A DNA stretch of 64,000 nt from Agapanthus africanus (GCA_030015575.1 JASDDO010000006.1:204977632-205041631); one strand, 5' to 3'; counted from the first letter of the stretch, positions 21,934 to 34,326 are shown. Numbers and translations: made by a program. Notes: generated by a model from the sequence alone, not told the origin.

Positions 21934-24900
21934 AGAAGCACTGTCGACGGGCGCAACAGAACTACCGGCAGCTGTGACAGGGTTAACGTCGGGGGGTCAC
22001 AAGTTCTCACCTTTGGGAGCGACTCTGATGAAGATATGACTCTGGGCCCTCTCTTTAAAGAATCCGTTTTAGGGAAAGAGGAGGAATCAGAGGCCTGCGA
22101 GAACATCCAGCTGCGCAATCGCACACTCCCAGAAAAGAATCTCGGGCCCGTGAGCAGAAAAGATAAGGGAAAGGAAAAGGTCATTGAAGATATCACTTTA
22201 GATGACCAAGTCACGAAAGAACTAACTACTAGAGACCCTCCTAAGAAGGGTAAGGTGGACTATAACATCCTCGCGCACTTAAGAAAGCTACCTTCTCAGC
22301 TTAGCATCCTTGATGCCCTCCTATTGTCAAAAGAATCACGAGACTCGCTAATTAAGGCGTTGCAAGAACCTGAACAATTCCAAGCTTTCCTCGCCACTGA
22401 AAAGATGAAGGATGAACTGGAGGAAGTGCATACAACCGATATCACTTTCGGTGATGAAGACCTCCTTCTCGGGACGTGCGACCATAACCGTCCCCTTTAT
22501 GTCTCCGGATACTGCCATGATATCAAGATAGGCAAGATCCTGGTGGATAATGGATCCTCCGTCAATCTCCTTAATGTTCGGGTGTTGAAGGAAATCTGCA
22601 TGAGTGTGCAACATCTCGCTCGTGACAAAATTACTATCTCCGGTTTCGATTCACAATCGTCACGGACTCTCGGATCTGTGATACTAACATTACGCTTTGG
22701 ACTTCTCATCACAGACATCAAATTCCATGTCATTGACGCCAAGACCTGCTACAACGCCTTGCTTGGTCGTCCTTGGCTACACGAATACAACATCATCCCT
22801 TCTACACAACATCAGTGTATGAAGTACTTTAAAGATGGTTTCGAGTATACCGTAACAGGTGAGTTGAACCCATTTTCCGTGAACGAAGTCCGCAAATATG
22901 AAGATGCGAAGTACTTTTTGCCAGATTTCGAGGATACAGAAAGGTGTCGCAACCCGGAGAACAAAGCCGCCGCCACCATCCCTGTTTTCGGAAGCGATAC
23001 CGAAGAAGAGGAAGAGATAGTTTATACAGGGCATCTCAGCGTAACAACCTGGGGACGCCCGCCCCCATACCGGTCTTCGGAAGTGATTCAGAGGATGAAG
23101 TTAATGCTGTGTTCTCCAATCGGCTGCCGATACAAACACCCCTTTGCGATGAACATAGTTTGCAAATCACCATGGTACCGCGAGAACACTACAAGGATCT
23201 CGACACGCTTCAAGCTCACAATGTGCAGGACCTGCAAACGTTTTACGTCCCTCCCAGGCGAAGGGGTGAGAAGGTGATCCTATTCTACCGATCCTCAGAG
23301 TCGAAAGTAGAGAAAGAGATCTGGCATGGCGCAGATGCTACACCTGACAGGCTCCAACCCATCCGTCTGCCCAGATACTATACAAATGGATTAAAGAAGC
23401 TATTGAAGCACCAAGGGGTACCCTTAAAACAAACTGTTCGACATGCTCGGTTCTACAATTGGATTTGGGATGTCCCTGGGACCCAACGCAAATTGCCCAA
23501 CGGGAAAATGGAAACACTTGGGCTTGGATACGCGAGAACCGGAAAACGGGAGCGGGCCCACAGCAGCTACGCTATATATACCTTTGATGAAGAAGAGGAC
23601 GCCCTGTCAGGAGATGCCGACCCCTCATCAAAACTACACCCCGCGATTGAAGCGCCAAGTCCGTCGTTTGAAGAACGAATGGGCAAGCCTATCAGGAAAG
23701 TGGGTCAGAAAGCTCGGGAAGACCACAGCCGCGAAATGGCCATCTACGAGAAGGCCAGGACGCAACGTCTATTTCAACAGACTGCAAAAGACAAAGATGT
23801 TCATCCTTGTCAACCCATCATGCGAAAGGCCCGATGCGGAGATGGAAATAAGTCAAGGAGCGGAAAGAAGAGCCAACAACAACGACGTAGGATTAGAGGG
23901 TTACAGGTACTGCGCGGCTCGGATTCGTCCCTCATGGAAAAGATGAGTCGAGCGTACTCCTTCCTCCGAGACAAGACGGAGAAGTTACTCAAACTCTCTT
24001 TAAAACATCAAATGATCGTGCTTCCAGAATCTAGACACCCTGAGCAAGCCAACAAGGCTTCTCGTTCGAGCTATTGCTCTTATCACCAAGCCATAGGACA
24101 TCCTACCGAAGACTGCTTCACCTTCAAGAACTGGGTCGAGGACCAGTACCGACATGGCAGGTTCGCTTTATCCAACAGCTGGAGGGTAACGCCGCCACGA
24201 AAGCACGAGCCCAAGGCCGCAAGAGCAGAACCGGATCCACCTCAGTCCCGGGAGCGGATTCGCACCTGTTATACGATTACGCTATTAAAAGAAGAGCCCG
24301 AGAACATAGATGACCTTCCCCGGTGCTTTGAAAATAGCGATGATGAGGTGATCTCAGAATTTCCGCCCGCTCCGAAAGACCTGGAAGACGGTATACATAC
24401 TACTGCAGATAACCTCAGGAAGATTGAGTTGGGATCGGCAGAGGACCCGCGACCGACATTCGTCAGCGAGTTGCTCTCTGAAGAAAGGGTGGCTGTGTTA
24501 AAGAACGTGCTTCTACAGCATAAAGACTGCTTCGCGTGGAACTACTCCGAGATGCCAGGATTAGATCCGGAGGTTGCTGTGCATAAATTAGCAATATCCC
24601 CAGATATCAAGCCAGTCAAGCAGGCGCCAAGAAGGATGCGACTCGAGCTAGAGATGAGCATCAACGCCGAAGTCAAGAAGCTGATCGATTCTGGATTTAT
24701 TCAAGAAGTTCAATATCCCGACTGGATCGCCAATATCGCCCCGGTAATGAAGAAGAATGGGACGGTACGCATATGCGTGGATTTCAGGGATCTCAATAAA
24801 GCCTGTCCAAAGGATGATTTCCCAGTACCGGTAACCGAGCTAATGATAGATAACACGTCCACTCACGAGGTTTTCTCCTTTATGGACGGTTCGTCAGGAT

Positions 24901-27752
24901 ATAATCAGATAAAGATGCATCCCGAAGACCAGAAGCACACCGCTTTCCGGACCCCTTTGGGTATATTCTGCTACAGGGTTATGCCCTTTGGTCTAAAGAA
25001 CGCTGGCGCTACCTATCAAAGGGCCATGACAAAGATCTTCGATGACCTCATACATGACATCGTTGAGTGCTATATCGATGACCTCGTAGTAAAGAGCATG
25101 TCATACGAAGAGCATTTAAAGCATCTGGAGACTGTGTTTCAACGCCTCCGGCAATATAATTTGAAAATGAATCCCCTCAAATGCGCGTTTGGAGTCTCCT
25201 CGGGCAAATTCCTGGGATTCATCGTTCGACACCGAGGTATTGAAATAGATCCGTCAAAGATTAAAGCGATCATGGAAATGCCTCCGCCAAGAACCCTCAA
25301 ACAGTTGCGGTCTCTCCAAGGGAAGCTCGCATACATCCGGCAATTTATCGCAAATCTTTCAGGCAAATGCCGCCCCTACAGTCACCTGATGAAGAAGGGA
25401 ACCCCATTCGTCTGGGATCAAAAATGCCAAGGTGCACTAGGCGAGATCAAGCAGTACCTGCAGAACCCGCCGGTATTGGCTGCGCCGGTCAAGGGAAAAC
25501 CCCTCATTCTTTATACAACCGCCCTCGAAGGTTCCTTGGGCACATTATGGGCGCAAGAGAACGATCAGGGGAAAGAGAGAGCACTCTACTACTTAAGTCG
25601 AGTTCTACTGGGGGCAGAAAGCAATTACTCTCCCATTGAAAAACATTGCTTGGCATTAATCTTCGCGATAACAAAGCTCAGGCACTATGCGTTGGCACAC
25701 GAAGTTTGTCTCATCTCGAAGGTGGACCCTCTTAAATATCTGATGTCAAAAGCCATATTGACGGGACGACTCGCTAAGTGGGCCCTACTCTTGATGGAGT
25801 TCTCGATAATCTATCAACCTCTCAAGGCAGTGAAAGGCCAGGCCATTGCTGACTTCCTCGCTGAGCACCCGATACTGGCCGATTCTCCTCTGAATTGTGA
25901 TTTGCCGGACGAGCATGCATTTGATGCGATTAGCGGCGGAAGCACCCGATGGGAACTCTATTTCGATGGAGCGTCCTCCGTAAAGAAACAGAAACAAGGT
26001 ATCCCGATGATCAAATCGGGGATAGGCCTCATCTTTGCAACTCCACAAGGAGGGATAATGCGCTTCGCCTTCTCCTTAACAGAGCCGAGGACAAACAATG
26101 AGGCTGGATATGAAGCTCTGATAGCAGGCCTCGAAATCGCCATCGACATGGGAATTGAAGACCTCCTTATATACGGGGATTCTCAGCTAGTTGTTAGTCA
26201 AGTAAATGGTGACTACCAAACGTGCAAGCCGGAGTTAGTAAAGTACGGCGAAAAGGTGCAACAACTGTTGGCCCAAATTCCCTCCTATATTTTAGAGAAC
26301 ATACCGCGCGCGGAGAACAGCAAAACAGACGCGTTGGCCAAACTTGCTAAAGAACTGGCTGACGAGAACCTCGATGATGTCAGAATCGTGGTACAAAGCC
26401 GTCGAGTGCTCACCCCGGCAGAAATACCTCCGGAATTATTTAAAGAGGGAGCGACTGAGCAGACGACCCTATAAATAAAAGACCAGGAGAAGGCCGAGGA
26501 CTGGAGGGAAGTCTTCATAGACTACTTTAAGTCCCGCCGAATGCCCAAAGAGGCGTCCTCAAGACATCAGCTCATGAAACGAGCTCTATCTTTCGCTCTC
26601 GTCAACGATACTCTATACAAGAGATCGTTTGATTCTCTATGGCTGAGATGCTTAGGATCTGACGAAGCAGAAAGAGTCATTCAGGAAGTTCATGACGGAC
26701 TTTGCGGTTCTCACCAAGCAGGCCCGAAGATGAAGTTAAAGATTAAACGAATGGGCTACTACTGGCCCACGATGATCCAGGACTGCCTCGAGTATGCGAA
26801 GCAATGCCACTCATGCCAGATTCATGGAGACTTCATCCACCAACATCCGAATCCACTACACCCAACGGTGGCCAGCTGGCCATTCGAGATGTTGGGGACT
26901 GACATAGTCGGCCCCATTGAGCCAGCATCATCTCGGGGACATCGTTTTATCCTGGCGACAACTGATTACTTCTCCAAATGGGCAGAAGCAGTACCACTGA
27001 GGGAAGTGAAGACGGAGAATATCCTCCATTTCTTCAAGACGCACGTCATCTATCGGTTTGGAACCCCACGGCGGATTATCTCCGATAACGGGCCAGCCTA
27101 CAGAAGCCATAAGATTAGCTGCTTCGCGCAGCAGCACAATATAGACTGGAGGTATTCTTCGGTTTACAACCCACGAGCTAACGGTCTGGCCGAGGCCTTC
27201 AATAAGACCTTGATGAAGATCATAAAAAAGACCGTTTCCCGGAATAAGAGAGACTGGCACGAGAGGCTGCAAGAGGCCCTTTGGGCTTATCGAACTACAT
27301 TCAAGACAGCCACGAACACAACGCCGTACGCATTGGTATTTGGGATGGAAGCAGTACTCCCCCTCGAGATAGAGTTACCCTCTCTACGAGTAGCAGTCCA
27401 CCACGAGCTGACGGACGAAGAAAATGCTCACCTTCGGCTTGAGGAGCTTGATGCCCTCGACGAAACCCGACTCATAGCGCAACAACATCTGGAAGCCTAC
27501 AAAGCAAAGATGACGCGCTCGTACGAAAGATTGACCAGGCCGAGGACATTCCGCCAAGGCGAGCTCGTGCTAGTGGTCAAGAGACCTATGATCCCCAATC
27601 GTGCCAAACGGGGAAAATTTGAGCCAAACTACGAAGGCCCTAACATCATAGACAAGGTCTACCAGGGTGGAGCCTATCTACTCATGGACATGCACGGTGA
27701 AAGACCTTTCAGGCCAATAAACGGCTTTTTCTTAAAGAAATACTACGCTTAA
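21934..27752 (+). pseudogene. pol: Element E pol: protease, RT, RNase H, archaeal-type RNase H, integrase (broken)
   Basis: Pol follows gag in frame after the TGA. Protease: VDNGSSVNLLN at 22543-22575, ending in ALLGRPWL near 22765. A minus-one frame change lies at about 23045-23070. A third copy of the gag C-terminal module (YCSYHQAIGHPTEDC) is at about 24071. RT spans about 24600-25200 with YIDD at 25071-25082. RNase H follows (25480-25860), with weak catalytic motifs. The second RNase H (25950-26380) shows YFDGAS, NNEAGYEAL, IYGDSQL and SKTDALAKL. A TAA at 26472-26474 interrupts the link to integrase (26475-27752), which has its HHCC region near 26690-26830 and D,D,E residues in GTDIVGP, ISDNGPAY and NGLAEAFN. 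It ends in KKYYA. Confidence 0.93.
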
Positions 27753-27852
27753 TGAGCCATAGCCTGGGTCAATGATAGATGACGACGACTATGTCCGCTC
27801 GCTATCTTCCTAGGCTCAGACTTTACAAGCAGCAGCCGGCCTTCCCGTAACA

Positions 27853-28014
27853 ATGGACCGAAATGTCCTTAAACTAACGATGGACCGAAATGTCCTTAAA
27901 CTAACGACGGACCGAAATGTCCTTAAACTAACGACGGACCGAAACGTCCTTAAACTAACGACGGACCGAAACGTCCTTAAACTAGCGACGGACCGAAACG
28001 TCCCTAAACTACTA
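27853..28014. repeat. 27-bp tandem repeat, six copies, after E pol
   Basis: Copies start at 27853, 27880, 27907, 27934, 27961 and 27988. Each contains ggaccgaaatgtcc or a one-base variant, then ttaaacta. It is nearly identical to the 27-bp repeat of the E LTR. Confidence 0.92.
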
Positions 28015-28189
28015 CCACAGCATCATTAGGCTGACGAGATAAAAAAAAAAGAAGAAGAAAAAAAAAAGTATGTCCATAAGCAAAGTGGGCAGGGATGAAA
28101 ACCCGAAAGGGCTCCGTGAGTAAAAACAGCTGGACTACCGGCGAGTGTTTGTGAAAACCCGAAAGGGCGCAACCTCGTTAAAAGACACT

Positions 28190-28740
28190 TATAGGGCCCT
28201 CTCGACCTTGTAAGGAGAAACCGCCTTCGTGAGATCCTTACGACTCACAAAGGAGCAGCACACTTAAGGATCCTCATGATGCCTAAAGAGAAAATACACT
28301 TACGAGATCCTCACGACTTGTAAGGAGAACTCTCTTATGGGACCCTCACGGCTCATGAGACTTAAAAGTCTTAAGTTACAGAAACCTAAACCTGTTCTTA
28401 AGCAAATCCTCCACAACCCTCGATGTTGCCCTACAAGTGGCTCGTACTGACCCTTGTATACAATCCACGGGCGCGAATAAACATTTCCCCAGCAAAGTCC
28501 CACCCGTGACTAGGGATATGTCCATATAATGAGCAGCCCTTGTAGGTCCTCTCGATCCATAAGGAGAAAGCCCTCTTGTAGGATCCTTACGACTTACAGA
28601 GGAACACGCACTTAGGAATCCTCACGATCCCTAAGGAGAAAATACACCTGCAAGATCCTCACGACTTGTAGGGAGAACTATCTTTGTGAGACCCTTACGG
28701 CTCATGAAGTCAGAAGCCTTGGTCGGCAGGACCCTTAACC
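28190..28740. repeat. Diverged duplication, about 348-bp period, in E 3' region
   Basis: Positions 28190-28420 and 28536-28740 align (for example cacttaaggatcctca near 28261 and cacttaggaatcctca near 28609). A shorter third copy is near 30800-30910. Each is built from smaller modules of the form cctcacgacttgtaaggaga. No protein is apparent. Confidence 0.75.
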
Positions 28741-28869
28741 CTGTTTACTAAGCCACCTTTGTTCAAACATCGACAGAGGCAAATGATGATTCGCTCCTGG
28801 CAACATCCCAGTTGTAGCGGTGCTGATGCTGAAATCGGTATCTAAAATCCAAGCTTGCAGCGAAAAAGC

Positions 28870-29110
28870 TAGCGAGCCACACATGCATACGAAATAGCCG
28901 AAATGATGGGGCAACTTGCAATAAAAAGCAGCAAGTAAAAATGTATGCATGACAAAATAGCCGAAATGATGGGGCAACTCGCAATAAAAAACAGCGAGTG
29001 AAAATGAAATAAATAGCCGAAATGATTGGGCACGGCGAAAAATAGCCGAAATGATGGGGCAATCGCGACCTTCGCGATATAAAAGCTGAAATGATAGAGC
29101 ATCGCGGAAA
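28870..29110. repeat. Irregular minisatellite in E 3' region
   Basis: The phrase atagccgaaatgatggggca recurs at about 28889, 28960, 29021 (variant) and 29044, with a further variant near 29083. Between copies are caataaaaa and agcgagt modules. Confidence 0.8.
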
Positions 29111-29410
29111 AAGAAATGAAATAAAAGTGAAATCCTCGCCCTACAGGTGATGTTACATCTAACCCTGTATACAATCCTGGGGCGCAATCAAAGAAGGGAT
29201 CATACTCCTCCCCCGAGTTTCATCATAAGGAGAAGCCAAATCTCGACGGTTCATAGATAGCCTAGAGATCATCTCGACGTCCGTCTCATGGCAGCAGACA
29301 CAACATCAAGCGAAACAGAACAGCGGCAACCCCAAGTTCCATGGCTCGACGATACATATCACCAAGAGTCAAACCTCTATCCCGTGAAATGCGGATACAA
29401 TCAACAAAAT

Positions 29411-30330
29411 TCCTGGTCACGTGGAACACGGATAACGTCACTCTTTGACCCCGTGGAAAACGTCCAGAGCGGATCCTGGTCCTCGTAGAGCACGGCAGTG
29501 AACCCGTGTGAAGCATCCAGAGCGGAGCCTAGTCCTCGCAGAGCACGGCAGTGAACCAGTGTGAAGCATCTAGTGCAAACTTCCTGGTTACGTGGAACGC
29601 GGTTAACGTCACTCTTTGACCCCGTGGAAAACGTCCAGAGCGGATCCTGGTCCTCGCAGAGCACGGCAGTGAACCCGTGTGAAGCATCCAGAGCGGAGCC
29701 TAGTCCTCGCAGAGCACGGCAGTGAACCCGTGTGAAGCATCTAGTGCAAACTTCCTGGTTACGTGGAACGCGGATAACGTCACTCTTTGACCCCGTGGAA
29801 AACGTCCAGAGCGGATCCTGGTCCTCGCAGAACACGGCAGTGAACCCGTGTGAAGCATCCAGAGCGGAGCCTAGTCCTCGTAGAGCACGGCAGTGAACCC
29901 GTGTGAAGCATCTAGTGCAAACTTCCTGGTTACGTGGAACGCGGATAACGTCACTTTTTGACCCCGTGGAAAACGTCCAGAGCGGATCCTGGTCCTCACA
30001 GAGCACGACAGTGAACCCGTATGAAGCATCCAGAGCGGAGCCTAGTCCTCGCAGAGCACGGAAGTGAACCCGTGTGAAGTATCTAGTGCAAACTTCCTGG
30101 TTACGTGGAACGCGGATAACGTCACTCTTTGACCCCGTGGAAAACGTCCAGAGCGGAGCCTAGTCCTCGCCGAGCACGGCAGTGAACCCGTGTGAAGCAT
30201 CTAGTGCACACTTCCTGGTTACGTGGAACGCGGATAACGTCACTCTTTGACCCCGCGGAAAACGCCCAGAGCGGAGCCTGGTCCTCGCCAAGAACGGCAG
30301 TGAACCCGTGTGAAGCATCCAGAGCAAATA
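29411..30330. repeat. 171-bp tandem repeat (with a 118-bp final unit) in E 3' region
   Basis: Units begin at 29411, 29582, 29753, 29924, 30095 and 30213, so spacing is 171 bp four times and then 118 bp. The 118-bp form matches the LTR repeat at 17182 and 45041; the extra 53 bp is an internal duplication of the agcggagcctagtcctcg to gtgaagcatc part. The antisense strand is open across several units only because unit length is a multiple of three. Confidence 0.93.
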
Positions 30331-30530
30331 CCGGACTGTGGAGTCCTTAAAATCCACGGACTATGACGTCCTTAACCTCGACCGCGATGTCTTAAAACTA
30401 ACGATCAACCACCCCTATTCCTTACAGATTTTTGCCTCGGTTTAAGGGTACATCTCTTCACTCCTTTGATGCCTGGCGTTGTAATTCCTCAACGTCTTCA
30501 AAGAGGTGACGGGTCCCTGCAACCAAACAT

Positions 30531-30746
30531 CGGACTGTGGAGTCCCTAAATCCACGGACTATGAGGTCCTTAACCTTGACCGTGATGTCTTAAAACTAAC
30601 ATCGGACTGTGGAGTCCCTAAATCCATGGACTATGAGGTCCTTAACCTTGACCGCGATGTCTTAAAACTAACAGCGGACTGTGGAGTCCTTAAATCCACG
30701 GACTATGAGGTCCTCAACCTTGACCGCGACGTCTTTAAACTACAAT
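30531..30746. repeat. 72-bp tandem repeat, three copies, in E 3' region
   Basis: Copies start at 30531, 30603 and 30675 with cggactgtggagtcc. Each contains ggactatgaggtcc and gaccgcgatgtc modules, all of GAC-N-GTC inverted form. A related single copy is in the LTR at 17420-17490. Confidence 0.92.
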
Positions 30747-31354
30747 ATCTGGAGAAACCCCTGACTCCGTAAAACACGGACAAGGGTAACCGCATCCAGC
30801 ACTTACAAGTCCTCACGACCGGGAGGAAAACTCTTTATGAGACCCTCGTGGCTCGTAAAATGCAGAAGTCTTAGGAAGCAGATCTTAACCCTGAATCCTG
30901 AGCCATCGCTGTCCTGCAAGGAGATCAAGATAAAATACTCGCAGAATACATTCAATAAAAAAGGGGACACACCATTGAAGAGAAGAATATGTCTTCATTG
31001 ATAAGCCTCCTTTCGACAAACAATACTCGATCTAAAGCCAGCGCAAACCACCCGATACGGAAGATAACGTGGCAAGTTTCTGATCCGTATCCTATCAGGC
31101 ACGCATTTGCAACTGTACGAATGTTTAAAAGGAAATGTTGCCTGAGGCACTGACGCGCATGCAACGTAACGATGGTGCTCGCAATTAAAGAAAATTCCCA
31201 TGAGAGAAACATGCAGCTCGTTTACGCAAGCAAGACACACGTACAACTATCTGACAAACATGAAAATTCAACAAAAAGCATGCAAACATACAAAGACACG
31301 ATAGAACTTATCATCCAGACTTCAAGAAGGTCATACAAAATAAAAAGAAAACTT

Positions 31355-31861
31355 TTACAATGGCAAGGCTTCAGACGCGGGGCATGGGTTGAGAAACTCG
31401 AAATTAACTTTATTCAAAATCTTCCAAGCATTTCGAACCTCCCGAGTATGGTTCCTCTCACGGTCACAAGCATCGGGGTCCACGCGGATGTCCTCTACCC
31501 TCCGGTAGGCGGCAAGTATGGCTGATTGCTGAAAAATCTGATGCAGGAGATCAATGAGATTATCCCGCCTCCTCTTTGAAATCAAGTGCATCAGATACAC
31601 CGAGTGTACTTTATCCTCGGCGGCGTCCAATGACCCAAGCGGCACACCAGCACAAAATAAAGGGAGAGCCTCCCTGATCGCCAGCACGATCAGCCTCAGA
31701 AGAGAAGAGCGACGGGGGAGTAGCCGATGGTTGTACTAGTCAAAGCGGCTCATGATCTCGGCACACTGAGCATCGGTGAACTCCTGGTTCTGACTGCGGC
31801 CCAGCGCATGAATATTCCCGTAGGAAATGATCTCGTCAAGACTATACAGATGGGCATCCAT
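31355..31861 (-). pseudogene. Antisense ORF of element E, 168 codons, one in-frame stop
   Basis: The frame starts at ATG 31861 (MDAHLYSLDE) and ends at 31355. It is open except for a TAG at 31736-31738 after MSRFD; the reading continues in the same frame on the other side with YNHRLLPRR. The protein would be mostly helical in composition, with a basic KRRRDNLIDLLHQIF segment. It has no motif I can name. Extra ORFs in either orientation between integrase and the 3' LTR are known in Tat-lineage elements, which makes a real gene likely. Directly before the ATG the minus strand reads cttttatttcag then gtatc, a good 3' splice site. A TATA box lies farther upstream at 32406-32399. Confidence 0.65.
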
Positions 31862-31866
31862 GATAC

Positions 31867-32248
31867 CTGAAATAAAAGTCACGAGAATCATTACAAAGCC
31901 CCCATTGCAGTAATGGCAGGAAGAACCACCTAGGGCCAAGAGACCTCAGGAAGCCTCCATGCGAAGAGACTGAGTTCTTCATAGGAATTAAATTCCTTAT
32001 TAAGAAAAGGGAATTAAATTCCCGGAAATATTTTTGATGGAATTAAATTCCATGGGTTGAAACGCCATCGTCATCTCCTCAAAGATCACCTAAACCCTTA
32101 GAGATCTACAGTTCGAAAGTTAGGTGGTTTCCTGTTCTTATGGAAAAACTTGAAGAAAAATGGGTTCTCTGCGAAACCCTTAATGCGGATTTAAAATCGA
32201 AAGAGTTCTTTTAAAGACGAAGGCACTTTGGCCGTTCAACATTATTAC
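31867..32248 (-). other. Putative 5' UTR intron of the antisense ORF
   Basis: The acceptor is a pyrimidine-rich tract ending in CAG at 31867, six bases before the ATG. The best upstream donor I see is CAG/GTAATAAT at about 32248. An alternative donor, TTTAG/GTGATC, lies near 32089. RNA evidence is needed. Confidence 0.4.
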
Positions 32249-32340
32249 CTGAGGAAAAGGGATCCGTCAACAGAGTTAAACTCTGGGAAATGTCTGAGAC
32301 AGAGAACTAAGCTCTGGAAGCAAGAATTAAATTCTCAAGG
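31983..32340. repeat. TTNAA-type palindromes before the E 3' LTR
   Basis: AGGAATTAAATTCCT (about 31983), GGGAATTAAATTCCC (about 32009), TGGAATTAAATTCCA (about 32038), CAGAGTTAAACTCTG (about 32271) and GAATTAAATTC (about 32323) have the same design as those in the LTR. They lie in the region upstream of the antisense ORF. Confidence 0.85.
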
Positions 32341-32398
32341 AAAAAGCTCTCAGAAGAAGAAGATGAACAAAGTGAAGGCTCCTATGAAGAGACAGAGG

Positions 32399-32406
32399 TA
32401 TTTATA
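32399..32406 (-). promoter_or_regulatory. Candidate TATA box for the antisense ORF
   Basis: The minus strand reads TATAAATA. It lies about 540 bp upstream of the antisense ATG, or about 150 bp upstream of the proposed intron donor, and immediately left of the LTR with its CACGTG array. Confidence 0.4.
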
Positions 32407-32506
32407 GAAGGCAGAGGAAACGTTTCATCTCCCCAGATCCCTAGAGGAATCCAACGGTCCCAAGAGGTGACAGCTTTGCACTCACCTGCAGACACGTGAG
32501 AACAAC

Positions 32507-32520
32507 GCTGTGGGGGCATT
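32507..32520 (+). other. Polypurine tract of element E
   Basis: The bases gctgtgggggcatt directly precede the 3' LTR start TGTTTCC. G-rich tracts here prime plus-strand DNA synthesis in LTR elements. Confidence 0.75.
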
Positions 32521-34326
32521 TGTTTCCTGATTTAAAATCAGGAAAGCTTCTGGGAAAAGCTTCAAAAAGGGGTCACGTGCTTACACGTGACCAGCAGTCA
32601 CGTGTTGACACATGACATATAAAAGCAGCGGAAGAGGGCACATTGGTTCCCTGATCAAGTCAAGGAAAAGGGCTTCAGAAGAAGTCACGTGCTCCCACGT
32701 GACCAGAGTCACGTGTTGGCACGTGACGTTCAAAGAAGCAGACTCGCTCTCCAGTTGAACCAAGGAAAGAGGCGCCAGACAGGGGTCACGTGCTCACACG
32801 TGACCAGGGGTCACGTGGTAGCACGTGACGGCTAAGCAGCAGAAGAAGGCAGAGTGCAAAAGAGGAGAAAGGCTCGTTCCAAGAGAGTCACGTGTCCACA
32901 CGTGACCATGAGTCACGTGGTCACACGTGACAAGCTTTCAAAGCCCATTTTGCTAACAGAATTAAATTCTGAAAGAGATTCAAATCTTCCCAAAGGAAAG
33001 CAGTTATCTGGAACCGATCAAATTAAAGATTCAGAGATGTTTAAATATCATCTATCTATGGAAAAAGCTCGGGTTTGGAAAGATTTCCACCTTAAATCTA
33101 ACCAAAATAACAAAGGAGAATCTCTGGATTTAAAATCCAATGGTGAATAAAATTCACCTAATAATCCAAAGGTCCAGAACGAATGAAGGATGCAAATCAA
33201 ATCTCTCAATGAAGATTCATCGAAAACTGATTGATTCGGCTGCTTCTCCTATAAATAGGAGCCGGGACACACAAAAAAGAGATATACGCAGAGGGAAGAA
33301 AAAGGAGAGAGCCTTGATACTTGGAGGAATTTGGAGCTTCTGCAAAAAGAAAACCCTAGGTAAGAAAGGGAAGGCTTTTTGAAAGAAGGAGAATATAATT
33401 CTCAACAGAGTTTAACTCTGACAAAATAAAAAAACAGAAGAACATATTTCTTCTCTCTTTGATAGAGGATCTGTAAAGAGCACATCTCCCCTTGAAGTTG
33501 AGAATTTAATTCTCGATGGGTTGAGATCCTGCCATGCAGATCCAAAACATAGAGAGGGAATGCAAGCACGAGAATTTAACTCTCACAAAACTATAGGAAT
33601 TTAATTCCTTTAAAATAAAATTAGGGCTTGACCCTATATCATGGGAATTTAATTCCTTCAGAACAAAGAGAAACAGGGTTTAACCCTAATTAAGAACCTG
33701 GTTCTGTTGAAACAGCGGGAATCTAATTCCCTTAATCATAATTTAACAGAGAATGGGAGTTCAATTACTTAAAAGCTTTTATTAGGGTTTAACCCTATTC
33801 AGTTCTTCGCATATATGAGGAATTTAATTCCTACAGAAAATTCAGAGTTCAACTCTGTTCCAGAATATAAGTCTTCAAAAGGAAGTAGGAATTTAAATTC
33901 CTCTGAAATTTAAAGCTCGAGGAATTTAATTCCTGAGAAAGATCAACAGATTCTCTGAACAATATACATAGAGGCAGGGTCACGTGTCACCACGTGACCC
34001 CCTCAAAAGAGCTACAGAAAGCCCTTTGAGGCAGTCCCCCACGTGACCCACGTGACCCTTGACAGAAACTCTAATACAGAGGCATATGAACGCCCGTCAC
34101 GTGATGGCACGTGATGTCCTGAAAGATGCAGCGATTTCAGCAGAATAAATGGAAAGAGGGCCTTCTCACGTGTTGCCACGTGACCCCTTTTGCCTTAGTG
34201 TTCAACACTAAGTTGGAATTCTTGAACACAGTACTGAAACACTGTTGGGCCTTAGTGTTCAACACTAATCAAAGAACCTTATTTACAGTGTTCAACATTG
34301 ATTACCTTAGTGTTTGACACTAATCC
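32521..34326 (+). repeat. 3' LTR of element E, first part
   Basis: It is collinear with 14819-16624 without indels (constant offset 17702). It ends in the fifth palindrome of the 56-bp array, where element D is inserted. The last five bases (34322-34326, aatcc) are the left target duplication of D. Confidence 0.95.

Noticed and set aside
23045..23070. Programmed minus-one frameshift in E pol
   Set aside because: No standard slippery heptamer is present and the place (after protease) is not where Tat elements change frame; a simple indel is more likely.
28735..29187. Overlapping minus-strand frames of 100-150 codons
   Set aside because: They lie across a minisatellite with repeated phrases and have no conserved features.
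29401..30006. 201-codon open frame on the minus strand
   Set aside because: It is open only because the 171-bp tandem unit is a multiple of three; the peptide repeats the unit and resembles no protein.
31172..31525. Plus-strand frame of 117 codons opposite the antisense ORF
   Set aside because: It overlaps the end of the antisense frame and has low-complexity composition; the minus-strand frame is better supported by splice and TATA signals.
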